From Galactobacter caseinivorans (GTDB lineage: Bacteria; Actinomycetota; Actinomycetes; Actinomycetales; Micrococcaceae), in NCBI RefSeq assembly GCF_003640665.1, contig NZ_QQXL01000008.1, forward strand, positions 62,001 through 126,000: DNA of 64,000 nt, read 5' to 3'. The position numbers and the translations under genes are program-made. This document shows positions 15,117 through 23,330 of this stretch, piece by piece (positions within the stretch are counted from its first letter, which is position 1; each line of letters starts with the position of its first letter). The notes beneath the pieces were generated by a model. That model ran no database searches. It had not been told where the DNA came from and saw only the letters and a program-made list of their open reading frames with translations.

Positions 15117-15950
15117 TCACCGCAGGAAGCGCGTCAGCTCCGCCTCGTCCCACACCGACGCCGGCAGCGCGTCCGTCAGCAGCCTGCGCGTCAGCCCGGC
15201 GCCCAGCGGCAGCGGTGCGTCGGAGGCCGCAACCACCACATTCCCGCGCCGGCGCCCTTTCAGCATGGCCGGGTCCGCCACCGCGGCCACGTGCGCAAAG
15301 ACGGTGCGCAGCGCCGCCGCCTCCGCGCGAAGATGGGCCAGATCCGGGGCGTCGCCCACGTTCAGCAGGTACACGCCGTCCGGCGCTAAGACCCGCTTGG
15401 CCTCCGCGTGATACTCCGCCGTGGTCAACTCCACGGGCGTGAGCGAACCAGCGAACACGTCGCGGATGATCACGTCCCGCGTCTGCGCGGTCAGCGTCGG
15501 CAGCACCTGGCCGGCGTCCCCGGCGCGCACGCGCAGCAGCGGCGCCGCGGGCAGTCGGAACCACTCGCGCGCCAACACGGTGAGCTTGGCATCCAGCTCC
15601 ACCACCACCTGCCGCGCGTCCGGATGCGTCACGTGTACCCACCGCGCCATGGAGCAGCCGGCGCCGCCCAGGTGCAGCACGCGCAGGCGCTCCGGCGACG
15701 GCCAGCGCTGCGCCAGGATCGCCGCCATCCACCGCATGTACTCAAAGTCCAGCCGTTCGGGATGATCCAGGTCCACATGGGAGGACGGCACGCCGTTCAC
15801 AAACACGATCCACGCATCCGCCGAATACGGGTCGCGTTCCAGCCGCACCGTGCCGGTGTCGGTCTCCCAGGTACCCTCGCGGGGGCGGCGCTGTTCGGTG
15901 CTCGACGCCGCCTGCTCACCCTGGTCTTTGCCGGCCCGTTTGCGTCCCAA
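15117..15950 (-). CDS. Spermidine synthase-like protein (class I methyltransferase fold)
   Basis: A 277-aa soluble protein of the SpeE-like group that is common in Actinobacteria. The N-terminal 30 residues are charged and disordered. The Rossmann core shows VLHLGGAGCSMARWVHV (glycine loop), QVVVELDAKLTVLAREWF (acidic ribose-binding residue), and DVIIRDVFAGSLTPVELTTAEYHAEAKRVLAPDGVYLLNV. No membrane-spanning half is fused. Whether it makes polyamines or methylates another substrate cannot be told from sequence; members often lack confirmed activity. It is transcribed alone. Confidence 0.82.
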   Translation of the reverse strand: MGRKRAGKDQGEQAASSTEQRRPREGTWETDTGTVRLERDPYSADAWIVFVNGVPSSHVDLDHPERLDFEYMRWMAAILAQRWPSPERLRVLHLGGAGCSMARWVHVTHPDARQVVVELDAKLTVLAREWFRLPAAPLLRVRAGDAGQVLPTLTAQTRDVIIRDVFAGSLTPVELTTAEYHAEAKRVLAPDGVYLLNVGDAPDLAHLRAEAAALRTVFAHVAAVADPAMLKGRRRGNVVVAASDAPLPLGAGLTRRLLTDALPASVWDEAELTRFLR

Positions 15951-16037
15951 CCGCCACTCCTTCGCTGCCGTGCCGCGGGATTCTCGCGGACACCCCAGCC
16001 TACTTTGAGACGGCCACCAGCCACCGACCGCGGCCTC

Positions 16038-16763
16038 TTAGTCGACGTCCTCGCCCTCCGCCGTGGCCAGCGCCTTGGTGCTCTTGACGCTGCGCATTCC
16101 GGGGATCTCCGTCAGCGCGGGAATCATGGTCTGCGGGGCTGCTCCGCCAAGGAAGCGCAGGTCCACGGTCACCACCGTGGCGCCGTCCTTGGTTTGGGTC
16201 TTGCGCGAGCCCTCAAAGGACGTGGAGAAGCCGTTGCTGGAGGCCACTTCGAGGATGTGCCGCATGGCGCCGGTGCCGTCCGTGTAGACCACCCGGATGT
16301 CTGTGTCTGCGGAATCCGTGGGGATCTTGCGCACCAGCGGCGCGAAGACCAGCAGGGTGATCAGGTATCCCACGGTCGCCACGGCGGCGAGCGCCACCAT
16401 GCCGGCGGCGCAGGCCATGCCCACGGCGGCGGTGATCCAGATGGATCCTGCGGTGGTGAGCCCGCGGACGGTGCTGGAGCCCTTGAAGATCACGCCGGCG
16501 CCCAGGAATCCGATCCCGGAGACCACCTGCGCCGCGATGCGCGTGGGGTCGTGTGGGGTGTCTGCGCCGGCCAGCCCGGAGAAACCGTAGGCGGAAATCA
16601 GCGTGAAGATGCACGCGCCAAGCCCCACCAGCACGTGCGTGCTGTAGCCGGCGGACTTGCGCCGCACCTGCCGCTCCACGCCAATCACGGAACACAGCAC
16701 AAAGGCCGAGCCAAGCAGCATGAGCTGGACTCCCACCTCATCGCCCAGGAGCGATTGCCACAT
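16038..16763 (-). CDS. MgtC/SapB family membrane protein
   Basis: A 241-aa protein with four to five N-terminal TM segments and a C-terminal soluble domain. The MgtC signature is present: GSAFVLCSVIGVERQVRRKSAGYSTHVLVGLGAC, then DPTRIAAQVVSGIGFLGAGVIFK and VRGLTTAGSIWITAAVGMACAAG. Residues 160-241 form the ACT-like soluble tail. MgtC proteins support growth at low Mg2+ and in macrophages by acting on ATP synthase or other membrane proteins. The ATG at 16763 is 8 nt after AAAGGG; an in-frame GTG three codons upstream overlaps that site and is unlikely. Confidence 0.93.
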   Translation of the reverse strand: MWQSLLGDEVGVQLMLLGSAFVLCSVIGVERQVRRKSAGYSTHVLVGLGACIFTLISAYGFSGLAGADTPHDPTRIAAQVVSGIGFLGAGVIFKGSSTVRGLTTAGSIWITAAVGMACAAGMVALAAVATVGYLITLLVFAPLVRKIPTDSADTDIRVVYTDGTGAMRHILEVASSNGFSTSFEGSRKTQTKDGATVVTVDLRFLGGAAPQTMIPALTEIPGMRSVKSTKALATAEGEDVD

Positions 16764-16812
16764 CTCTTTCACCCTTTCTTCCTGCCCGACCTTCCTGCCC
16801 GACGGCGTGTGC

Positions 16813-17187
16813 TCACGCCTGCGCGGCGCGCACCATCCGCGCCCCGCGCGCCACCGCGCCGGCAGAGTCCCCAGCCAGCCGCCCCGCTCTCTCAGCCGTC
16901 ACCTCAACCGGACCTCCGCTACCCAGGCCGACCACGGCGTCGTCGGGCCCTATGGCCACCCAGCTCGGGAGCAGGCGGCCCTCCTCCAGCGCCGCCGTCC
17001 ACCCGGCCACGGTGCGCTCAAAATTGGCGTCCATGCCCGCCAGCGCCTCGGCGCTGAGCCAGGCCGAATAGGCGTCGTGCCAGCCGCGATTCTTCACGGC
17101 GATGGCACCGCGAACGTCCTGGGGCGTCAGGGGCCGGATCCGCACGCCCGCGGGCAACGTCTCAGCGCTCTGGGGCGACTGGCTCAT
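16813..17187 (-). CDS. Truncated GNAT acetyltransferase-like protein
   Basis: A 124-aa protein whose first 60 residues (VRIRPLTPQDVRGAIAVKNRGWHDAY...VAGWTAAL) closely match the start of the GNAT domain in the neighbouring fusion protein (VNVEPMRPETVRGALEVKNLGWRQTF...VAAWLTAL). After VAIGPDDAVVGLGSGG it jumps to a short tail, ARGARMVRAAQA, that resembles the extreme C-terminus of the same domain. The acetyl-CoA-binding motif A is missing, so it is probably inactive: an internally deleted paralogue. GAAGAAGGGA precedes the ATG at 17187, so it may still be translated. Confidence 0.6.
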   Translation of the reverse strand: MSQSPQSAETLPAGVRIRPLTPQDVRGAIAVKNRGWHDAYSAWLSAEALAGMDANFERTVAGWTAALEEGRLLPSWVAIGPDDAVVGLGSGGPVEVTAERAGRLAGDSAGAVARGARMVRAAQA

Positions 17188-17264
17188 GGTGTGTCCCTTC
17201 TTCGCGGGTGCCGCGCAGTAGGCCACAGCCTAGGCCAACCGCGCAGGCCACACCGCCGGAACGC

Positions 17265-18554
17265 TCAGGCCCGCCGCACCATCCGGATGTCGTGCGCGCC
17301 GGACCATTCCTCCGGCAACTCCTCCCGGGCGCCGTCTGGCGCAAAGCCGAGTTTCTCGAAGAACGCGTGCGCGCGCGAATTCTCCTCCAGCACCCAGAGC
17401 AGGGCCGGCTCGTCGCCCAGCACGGCATCCGCCAGCCGCCTGGCCACGCCGGATCCCTGCCAGGCCCGCGCCACGTACATGGTGAACAGCTCCCACTTGG
17501 CGCCCGTCGCGAGCCGGTCAGACTCCTCCAGGACCGGCGCGGCGGAGGCCATGCCGACCACCTCCCCATCCTCGGTGACGGCGACGGCGGTGCGCGTGCG
17601 GTTTCCGGGGCGCTTCAGCGCGGTGAGCCACGCGGCCACGTCCTGATCCAGGCGCGAATCCATGGCGTCCAGCCAGCCGTCCGCGATGTAGCGCTCAAAG
17701 GTCTGGCGCCACCCCAGGTTCTTGACCTCCAGGGCGCCGCGCACGGTCTCTGGGCGCATGGGCTCCACGTTCACCCGCTGGGCCACGGACCCTGGCGCGG
17801 CGGCGCCGGTCACCAGGGCGATCGCGAAGCCGTCCCAGCCGTTGCCGCCCACCGTTTGCAGTGCGGTGGCGTCAAAGCGCGGGTCGGTGTGCAGCAACTC
17901 GAGCGCCTCGGCCATGCCGCGCGCCTCCGCCTGGGACACAGCGCCCGACGACGCCGCTTCAGTTTCCGCGCCCCGCACCACTCCGGCGCGGATCACCTGA
18001 TCAACCACCACCACGGATCCCGGGGCCGTGAGACGCAACGCCCACTCCAGGTACACGCGGGTGGAGGCCTTGTCCGCGTCGATGAACACCAGGTCAAAGG
18101 GCGCTTGGCGCGTCCAGGTGAGCTGGTGCAGGGCCTTGACCGCTGGCCCGGTTTCCACGGTCCAGCGGGCACCCTCCCCCTCCGGGTCAACGAGCGCCAG
18201 GTTTTCCCTGGCCACGGCGGCTGTGGCCCGGTCAATCTCCAGGGAATGCAGGTGCCCGTCCTGCGGAAGGGCGTCCAGGATCCAGGCGGCGGAGTAGCCG
18301 CCCAACGTCCCAATCTCCAGGACGCGGCGAGCGCCACACAGGCGGGTCAGCAGCGCCAGAAACTTGCCCTCGGCCGGGCTGGAGGCGTCCGCGCCCAGGC
18401 CGGCGGCGGCGCTGCGGGCGCGCACGCGGGCCAGCAGCGGGGACTCGTCCACCAGCTTGGCCTGCAAAAAGGCGTCCACCTCCGCCGGCGTGGACGGGGC
18501 CGTGGCCATGTCCTGCGTGCTCAGGATGCGCTCCTCTCCCGCCCGCGCGCTCAC
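17265..18554 (-). CDS. O-methyltransferase-GNAT acetyltransferase fusion
   Basis: A 429-aa two-domain protein. Residues 20-250 form a CCoAOMT/SafC-type SAM-dependent methyltransferase: VLEIGTLGGYSAAWIL (SAM loop), HSLEIDRATAAVARENL, FDLVFIDADK (metal and catalytic Asp) and VVVVDQVIRAG. Residues 261-429 form a GNAT domain with VGMASAAP, TMYVARAWQGSGVARRLADAVL (acetyl-CoA motif A) and AHAFFEKLGFAPDG (motif B). The GTG start overlaps the stop of the upstream thiamine-binding-type gene (GTGA), implying translational coupling; an ATG at residue 16 is an alternative start. Substrates are unknown. The fusion is unusual and shares its GNAT half with the truncated downstream gene. Confidence 0.85.
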   Translation of the reverse strand: MSARAGEERILSTQDMATAPSTPAEVDAFLQAKLVDESPLLARVRARSAAAGLGADASSPAEGKFLALLTRLCGARRVLEIGTLGGYSAAWILDALPQDGHLHSLEIDRATAAVARENLALVDPEGEGARWTVETGPAVKALHQLTWTRQAPFDLVFIDADKASTRVYLEWALRLTAPGSVVVVDQVIRAGVVRGAETEAASSGAVSQAEARGMAEALELLHTDPRFDATALQTVGGNGWDGFAIALVTGAAAPGSVAQRVNVEPMRPETVRGALEVKNLGWRQTFERYIADGWLDAMDSRLDQDVAAWLTALKRPGNRTRTAVAVTEDGEVVGMASAAPVLEESDRLATGAKWELFTMYVARAWQGSGVARRLADAVLGDEPALLWVLEENSRAHAFFEKLGFAPDGAREELPEEWSGAHDIRMVRRA

Positions 18555-18931
18555 GCCTCGGAGCCGCCCAACATGGCTCGGGTGTCGCGGGTCAGGGACG
18601 GCTGTGCGCCGCCCTGTTCTTCTTGATCCTGCGTGGCGATGGCCCGCTGCAGGCGGTCAATCTTCCCGGTGAGCTCACCGGTGTGGCCCGGGCGGATGTC
18701 CGCCTTGAGCACCAGGGAGATGCGGGTGCCGTACTTGGCCACGGCCGCGGTGGCGCGCTTGACCACCTCCATCACCTCATCCCAGTCGCCCTCAATCTCG
18801 GTGAACATGCTGGAGGTGCGAAAGGGCAGGCCGGAGTCGCGGACCACGCGCACGGCGGACGCCACGGCGTCGTGCACAGATCCATCGGCGTGATCCATGC
18901 CGGACGGGGAGACGGAGAAGGCGACGATCAT
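18551..18931 (-). CDS. MTH1187/YkoF-type thiamine-binding family protein
   Basis: A 126-aa protein of the MTH1187 (DUF77) family: MIVAFSVSPSG at the N-terminus, VASAVRVVRDSGLPFRTSSMFTEIEGDWDEVM and VVKRATAAVAKYGTRISLVLKADIRPG, with the two-strand/helix repeats of a ferredoxin-like fold. Family members bind thiamine or related ligands and form tetramers; several are called thiamine-binding proteins. The last 30 residues are polar and specific to this group. The gene is the first of a two-gene unit with the methyltransferase-GNAT fusion. Confidence 0.88.
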   Translation of the reverse strand: MIVAFSVSPSGMDHADGSVHDAVASAVRVVRDSGLPFRTSSMFTEIEGDWDEVMEVVKRATAAVAKYGTRISLVLKADIRPGHTGELTGKIDRLQRAIATQDQEEQGGAQPSLTRDTRAMLGGSEA

Positions 18932-19024
18932 GTCTTACAGACTCTCATCGTCTGCGCGCCCAATGAAGGTTGCGACCGGATGTGACCACGGGCGGTGCTT
19001 GGCCTGGGAGCGCGCCGGGTGCCG

Positions 19025-19070
19025 CGACACTTGCCCCGGCACATGCTCCCCGACACATGCCCCGACACAA
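19025..19070. repeat. Short CGACAC repeats before the amino acid permease
   Basis: Four units of CGACAC/CGGCAC followed by a TGCCCC-like tail start at 19025, 19037, 19051 and 19063 (spacing 12, 14, 12). They lie in the promoter region between the divergent thiamine-binding-type gene and the permease. Confidence 0.5.
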
Positions 19071-19106
19071 GGAGGCACCGAATCGGCGCGGGCGGCCCCG
19101 AGGCGC

Positions 19107-19112
19107 TACCGT
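19107..19112 (+). promoter_or_regulatory. Leaderless-type -10 element of the amino acid permease gene
   Basis: TACCGT lies 8 nt before the GTG at 19121 and no Shine-Dalgarno is visible, which fits a leaderless transcript and supports this start. Confidence 0.4.
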
Positions 19113-19120
19113 TCCTTCCC

Positions 19121-20605
19121 GTGAACCACCCCTCTTTGCCTTCTTCCCCGAACGACGCCGCTTCCGCCGGGTCCGGCGCGAGCGGCACCCCTGCCGGGGA
19201 GCTGCGGCGCGGCCTGTCCATGCGTCACGTGCGCTTCATTGCGATCGGCTCTGCGGTGGGCACGGGGCTCTTCCTGGGCTCCGCGGAGACCATTCGCTCT
19301 GCCGGACCGGCGGTGCTGATCTCCTACTTGGTGGCCGGCGCCGCGGTGTTCTTGGTGATGCGCGCGTTGGGTGAGATGGCCGTGCGCCACCCCGTGGCGG
19401 GTTCCTTCGCGAACTATGCGCACCGCTACCTTGGGCCGTACTTCGGCTTCCTGTCCGGGTGGACGTTCGTGTTCGAGATGCTGCTGGTCGCCATCGCGGA
19501 CATGACGGCGGTGACGCATTACATGGCGCTCTGGGCCCCGGGCACCCCCGGATGGGTGTGGATGGCGGGCGCCATGTTGCTGATCGTTGGCCTGAACCTG
19601 CTGCGGGTGCGGGTCTTTGGGGAGCTGGAGTTCTGGTTCTCTCTCATTAAGGTCGCCACGATCGTCGCGATGATTGGTGGCGGCCTGGCGCTGCTCGTGT
19701 TTGGGGTGTCCGTTGGCGGGCATACGCCCACCGTGACGAACCTCTGGGCGGAGCCGGGCGGCTTTGCGCCGTTTGGCGTGTGGGGCATCATCATGTCCCT
19801 TGGCGTGGTGGCCTTCTCCTTTGGCGGCATCGAAACGCTGGGCTCCACGGCCGGTGAGGCGGACCGCCCGGAGCACGTGATCCCCAAGGCCGTGAACTCC
19901 GTGCCGGTGCGCATCCTGCTCTTCTACGTGCTCTCCCTGGCGGTCATCCTGTGCCTGGTGCCGTGGAATCAGTTGGATCCCAGCTCCTCCCCCTTTGTCA
20001 CCGTGTTCTCCGCGCTTGGCCTGCCCGCCGCGCAGCACATCGTGAACTTTGTGGTGCTCACCGCCGCGCTCTCCGCCATGAACTCCATTACCTATGCCTC
20101 CGCACGGCTCATGTACGGGCTCTCCAAGCAGGGCCACGCACCGGCGTCCTTTGGGCGGGCCAACGGCTCCGGGGTGCCGCTCATCCCAGTCATGGTGGTG
20201 CTGGTGGCGCTGATGCTGGGGCTGTTCGCGTTCCTGCTCATTCCGGACACGCTCTTCTTGATGGTGGCTTCCATCGCGTCCTTTGCCACGGTGGCCACGT
20301 GGATGTTCATCCTGGCCGCCCATCTGAGGATGCGCCGCGAGATGCGCCTGGCGGGCGAGCGCTCGGTCTACCCCATGCCCGGAGCACCCGTGACGAGCTG
20401 GATCGCGATGGCGTTTTGCGCGTTTGTGCTGGTGGCGCAGGCCTTTAGCCCCACCACCATCTGGGCGCTCTACATCGGCTTTGGCTGGATCCTGCTGGCC
20501 TCGCTTGGGTACCTGTTGGTGCGCGGTCGCGGCCGCGAGGCGCTGGAGCTGCCGGTGAATCCGGCGTCGGTCGCGACGCTCGCACCCGCACCCGCGGAGG
20601 GCTGA
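19121..20605 (+). CDS. APC-family amino acid permease (AroP/ProY/GabP-like)
   Basis: A 494-aa transporter with about 12 TM segments. The conserved opening LRRGLSMRHVRFIAIGSAVGTGLFLGSAETIRSAGPAVLISYLV and LGEMAVRHPVAGSFANYAHRYLGPYFGFLSGW place it in the AAT subgroup of amino acid:proton symporters, with VAFSFGGIETLGSTAGEA (TM6) and NSITYASARLMYGLSKQGHAP later. GTG at 19121 is preferred because the open frame upstream runs through the repeats and the TACCGT element. The substrate cannot be fixed from sequence; proline, histidine, GABA and aromatic permeases all look alike here. Transcribed alone. Confidence 0.92.
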   Translation: MNHPSLPSSPNDAASAGSGASGTPAGELRRGLSMRHVRFIAIGSAVGTGLFLGSAETIRSAGPAVLISYLVAGAAVFLVMRALGEMAVRHPVAGSFANYAHRYLGPYFGFLSGWTFVFEMLLVAIADMTAVTHYMALWAPGTPGWVWMAGAMLLIVGLNLLRVRVFGELEFWFSLIKVATIVAMIGGGLALLVFGVSVGGHTPTVTNLWAEPGGFAPFGVWGIIMSLGVVAFSFGGIETLGSTAGEADRPEHVIPKAVNSVPVRILLFYVLSLAVILCLVPWNQLDPSSSPFVTVFSALGLPAAQHIVNFVVLTAALSAMNSITYASARLMYGLSKQGHAPASFGRANGSGVPLIPVMVVLVALMLGLFAFLLIPDTLFLMVASIASFATVATWMFILAAHLRMRREMRLAGERSVYPMPGAPVTSWIAMAFCAFVLVAQAFSPTTIWALYIGFGWILLASLGYLLVRGRGREALELPVNPASVATLAPAPAEG

Positions 20606-20636
20606 CGCAGGCTCTAGGAGCCCCTGCGGAATATCC

Positions 20637-20672
20637 GCACTACATTACTTGTTGCTTCAAGTAATGTAGTGC
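20637..20672. promoter_or_regulatory. 14-bp perfect inverted repeat, operator of the CatE-like gene
   Basis: GCACTACATTACTT and AAGTAATGTAGTGC are separated by 8 nt and end 47 nt before the dioxygenase start codon. It is AT-rich within a GC-rich region. The TTACTT...AAGTAA core resembles operators of HxlR (YodB/CatR) and MarR-type quinone sensors that control catE-like genes in Bacillus. No such regulator is encoded next to it. Confidence 0.6.
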
Positions 20673-20719
20673 GCGGGTCGCCCCGCGACCATCCCCCCAG
20701 ACCTCCAAGGAGAGCCGCC

Positions 20720-21604
20720 ATGGCGAGCATCCACACCCAAGACAAGCTCGACGCCCGCAGTGACGTCGGCACGGTCACCCTCAACGTCGCGGATCTGGAC
20801 GCCATGATCCGCTACTACCACCAGGGCGTTGGCCTCTCCGTGCTGGCGCAGCAGGGCGGCACGGCGATCCTGGGCCGCCACGGGGTCCCCAGCGTGATCC
20901 TGGAGCAGTCCCCGGCGCTGAAGCACGCGCCGCAGGGCTCCGCCGGGCTCTTCCACACGGCCATCGTCTTTGACTCCCGCGCCGACCTGGCCGCCTCGGT
21001 GTACTCCGTGGCGCGCAAGTACCCGCAGCACTTCACCGGATCCGCGGACCATTCGGTCTCCGAGGCCTTCTACTTTGACGACCCAGAGGGCAACGGCGTG
21101 GAGCTCTACTTCGACCGCCCGCGCGAGGGTTGGACGTGGGAGAACGGCCGCATCAGCATGGGCACCGTCTACCTGGATCCCAACGCCTACGTCCAGGAGC
21201 ACCTCACCGAGGCCGGCCTCAGCAACCCCGTCGGCACGGACCAGTCGGCCTCCGTGGGCCACGTCCACCTCAAGGTGGGTAGCACCAAGACCGCGCGCGA
21301 CTTCTACGAGGGCGTGGTGGGCTTTGACGTCACCACCACCCTGGGGGATCAGGCCATCTTCTTCTCCGTGGGCGGCTACCACCACCACCTGGCCGCCAAC
21401 ACCTGGGAGTCCCGCGGCGCCATGTTCCGCACGCCGGCGCTTGGCCTGGGAGAGATTGACCTGCTCCTGCCGAGCGACGCGGCGCTGGGTTCCCTGCGCG
21501 AGCGCCTTGCCTCGCGCGGCGTGGCGCAGCAGGACGATGGCCGCACGCTGCTGTTCGAGGATCCGTGGAAGAACGCCCTCCGCGTGAAGGTCCGGGAGGA
21601 CTGA
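20720..21604 (+). CDS. VOC-family ring-cleaving dioxygenase (CatE/MhqE-like)
   Basis: A 294-aa protein with two vicinal-oxygen-chelate halves: residues 15-130 (VGTVTLNVADLDAMIRYYHQGVGLSVL...GLFHTAIVF...DDPEGNGVELYFDRP) and 165-290 (VGHVHLKVGSTKTARDFYEGVVGFDV...GYHHHLAANTW). This is the architecture of catechol-2,3-dioxygenase CatE and the hydroquinone dioxygenases MhqE/MhqO. Metal ligand candidates are His95 region (FHTA), His in VGHVHL and Glu in NGVELYF. The likely role is detoxifying catechol or quinone compounds. The ATG has AAGGAGAG upstream, and a strong palindromic operator precedes it. Confidence 0.87.
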   Translation: MASIHTQDKLDARSDVGTVTLNVADLDAMIRYYHQGVGLSVLAQQGGTAILGRHGVPSVILEQSPALKHAPQGSAGLFHTAIVFDSRADLAASVYSVARKYPQHFTGSADHSVSEAFYFDDPEGNGVELYFDRPREGWTWENGRISMGTVYLDPNAYVQEHLTEAGLSNPVGTDQSASVGHVHLKVGSTKTARDFYEGVVGFDVTTTLGDQAIFFSVGGYHHHLAANTWESRGAMFRTPALGLGEIDLLLPSDAALGSLRERLASRGVAQQDDGRTLLFEDPWKNALRVKVRED

Positions 21605-21615
21605 GGCCCTCCTGG

Positions 21616-21696
21616 GTTGGCGCGAATCCCCTGGGTTCTCAAGGATCCCCCGTCGAATAGACGGGGGATCCTCGCATACCCGGGGGATCCGCCAAC
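21616..21696. repeat. GGATCCCC double-hairpin repeat family B, copy 1
   Basis: An inner stem GGATCCCCCGTC/GACGGGGGATCC (21643-21654, 21660-21671, loop GAATA) is enclosed by an outer stem ATCCCCTGGGT/ACCCGGGGGAT and GTTGGC/GCCAAC. It follows the dioxygenase stop by 11 nt, so it can act as terminator. A related element is at 43811. Confidence 0.75.
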
Positions 21697-21785
21697 GCGA
21701 GGGGCGCCCCGCTCCGCGCCCACGCCCTGATTCCCGTGGCCAAAAACCGCCAGCGCTCGGCGAGGATTCGCGGCACCATAGAGAC

Positions 21786-23297
21786 ATGGTCCCCACCGCA
21801 GCCCTCGCGCCAGGCCAGCCGGCCGCCGTCGCCGCCACCCCCGCCGGCACGCTGCCGCCCTTCGATGCGATGTACGCCGCGATCGACGCGCGCGATACCC
21901 GCTTTGATGGCGCGTTCTACACCGCGGTCACCTCCACGGGGATCTACTGCCGCCCGTCCTGCCCCGCGCCCACGCCGCAGGCCAAGAACGTGCGTTTTGT
22001 CCGCACGGCCGCGCAGGCCCAGCAGCTGGGATTCCGCCCGTGCCTGCGTTGCTTCCCCGAGGCGCTGCCCGGCACCGCAGGATGGGATCCGCATGCCACG
22101 CTCACCGGCCAAGCGCTGGCACTGATCGAGGACGGCGAGTTGGACGGCGGCACCGTTCCGCAGTTGGCACAACGACTTGGCACCTCCGCACGCACGCTGA
22201 ATCGGCTCCTCACGGAGTCCACGGGCGCGCCGGCCCTGGCCCACGCCCGCGCGCACCGTGCCCGCACGGCCTTTCGCCTCCTGGCCTCCACCGATCTCTC
22301 CACCACGGACATCGCCTTCACCGCCGGTTTTGGCAGCGTGCGTCAGTTCAACGAGACCATGTACCAGCTCTTCGCCCGCACGCCCGGGGATCTGCGCGCG
22401 GCGGCCCGGCGCAGCCCGCGCCCCACCGCGCCCGGCACGCCGGTCAGCCTCAGCGCGCGCCTGCGTTATGGCGGCGCCCTGGACCTCGACGGGCTCCTGC
22501 GCTGGTTTGGCGCACGCACACTGCCCGGCGTGGACCGCGTGGACGCCGGGAGCTACAGCGTGGGCCTGCGCCTGCCGCGCGGCGCGGGACAGGCCCGGAT
22601 CGGTGTGGATTCGACCGGGCAGTTGCGCGCACACCTGGTGCTCGACGACGCGGCGGACCTCCCAGCGGCCGTCGCCACGGCACGCCACCTCTTTGACCTC
22701 GACGCGGACAGCGCCGCGATTGACAGTTCGCTGTCACGCCATGAGTGGCTCACGGAGTCTGTGGCCCATCGTCCAGGCGCGCGCCTGCCCGGCGAGCCCA
22801 CCCTGACGGAATCGCTGCTGCGCGCCATCTGCACGCAGCAGGTCTCCGTGGCCGCGGGGCGGGCCCAGCTCACGCGCCTGGTGCAGACCGTGAGGGACGG
22901 GGACGCCACCGCCACCGAGCCCACCCGGCTGCTCGCCTTCCCCAGCGCAGCCGAGGCCCTGGCCACCCTTCCGGGCTGGTTCCGCGGCCCGGGTGCCCGG
23001 CGGCAGGCCCTTGAGCGCACCCTGGCCCTGCTCGCGGAGGCGGGCGAACCGGCCGACCGCGACGGCACCGCGGCGCTACTGGAGCGCGTCGGCGCGCTCA
23101 AAGGGGTTGGCCCGTGGACGCTGGCGTATGCGGCGCTGCGGTCCGTGGGTGATCCCGATGTGGATTTGTCCGGGGACGCCGCGCTGCTCTCGCGGGCCCG
23201 TACGCTGGGCCTGGCTCAGGACCGCAGGGGCCTGGAAACCCTGCTCGGCACCACCCGACCCTGGCGCTCCTACGCCGCCCTCCACCTCTGGGGCTAA
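21786..23297 (+). CDS. Ada-AlkA fusion: alkylation-sensing regulator with 3-methyladenine DNA glycosylase
   Basis: A 503-aa protein. Residues 22-95 are the Ada zinc domain with Cys55, Cys59, Cys86 and Cys89 (IYCRPSCP, RPCLRCFPEA); Cys55 corresponds to the residue that accepts methyl groups from phosphotriesters. Residues 100-205 are an AraC-type helix-turn-helix (LAQRLGTSARTLNRLL, TDIAFTAGFGSVRQFNETM). Residues 215-503 are an AlkA-type helix-hairpin-helix glycosylase (ICTQQVSVAAGRAQL, LKGVGPWTLAYAALR, then DVDLSGDAALL with the catalytic-Asp region). It should both activate the adaptive response and excise methylated bases. The ogt gene follows 33 nt downstream. Confidence 0.93.
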   Translation: MVPTAALAPGQPAAVAATPAGTLPPFDAMYAAIDARDTRFDGAFYTAVTSTGIYCRPSCPAPTPQAKNVRFVRTAAQAQQLGFRPCLRCFPEALPGTAGWDPHATLTGQALALIEDGELDGGTVPQLAQRLGTSARTLNRLLTESTGAPALAHARAHRARTAFRLLASTDLSTTDIAFTAGFGSVRQFNETMYQLFARTPGDLRAAARRSPRPTAPGTPVSLSARLRYGGALDLDGLLRWFGARTLPGVDRVDAGSYSVGLRLPRGAGQARIGVDSTGQLRAHLVLDDAADLPAAVATARHLFDLDADSAAIDSSLSRHEWLTESVAHRPGARLPGEPTLTESLLRAICTQQVSVAAGRAQLTRLVQTVRDGDATATEPTRLLAFPSAAEALATLPGWFRGPGARRQALERTLALLAEAGEPADRDGTAALLERVGALKGVGPWTLAYAALRSVGDPDVDLSGDAALLSRARTLGLAQDRRGLETLLGTTRPWRSYAALHLWG

Positions 23298-23330
23298 CCG
23301 CCCCACCATGACCATCACCTGGAGACCACC

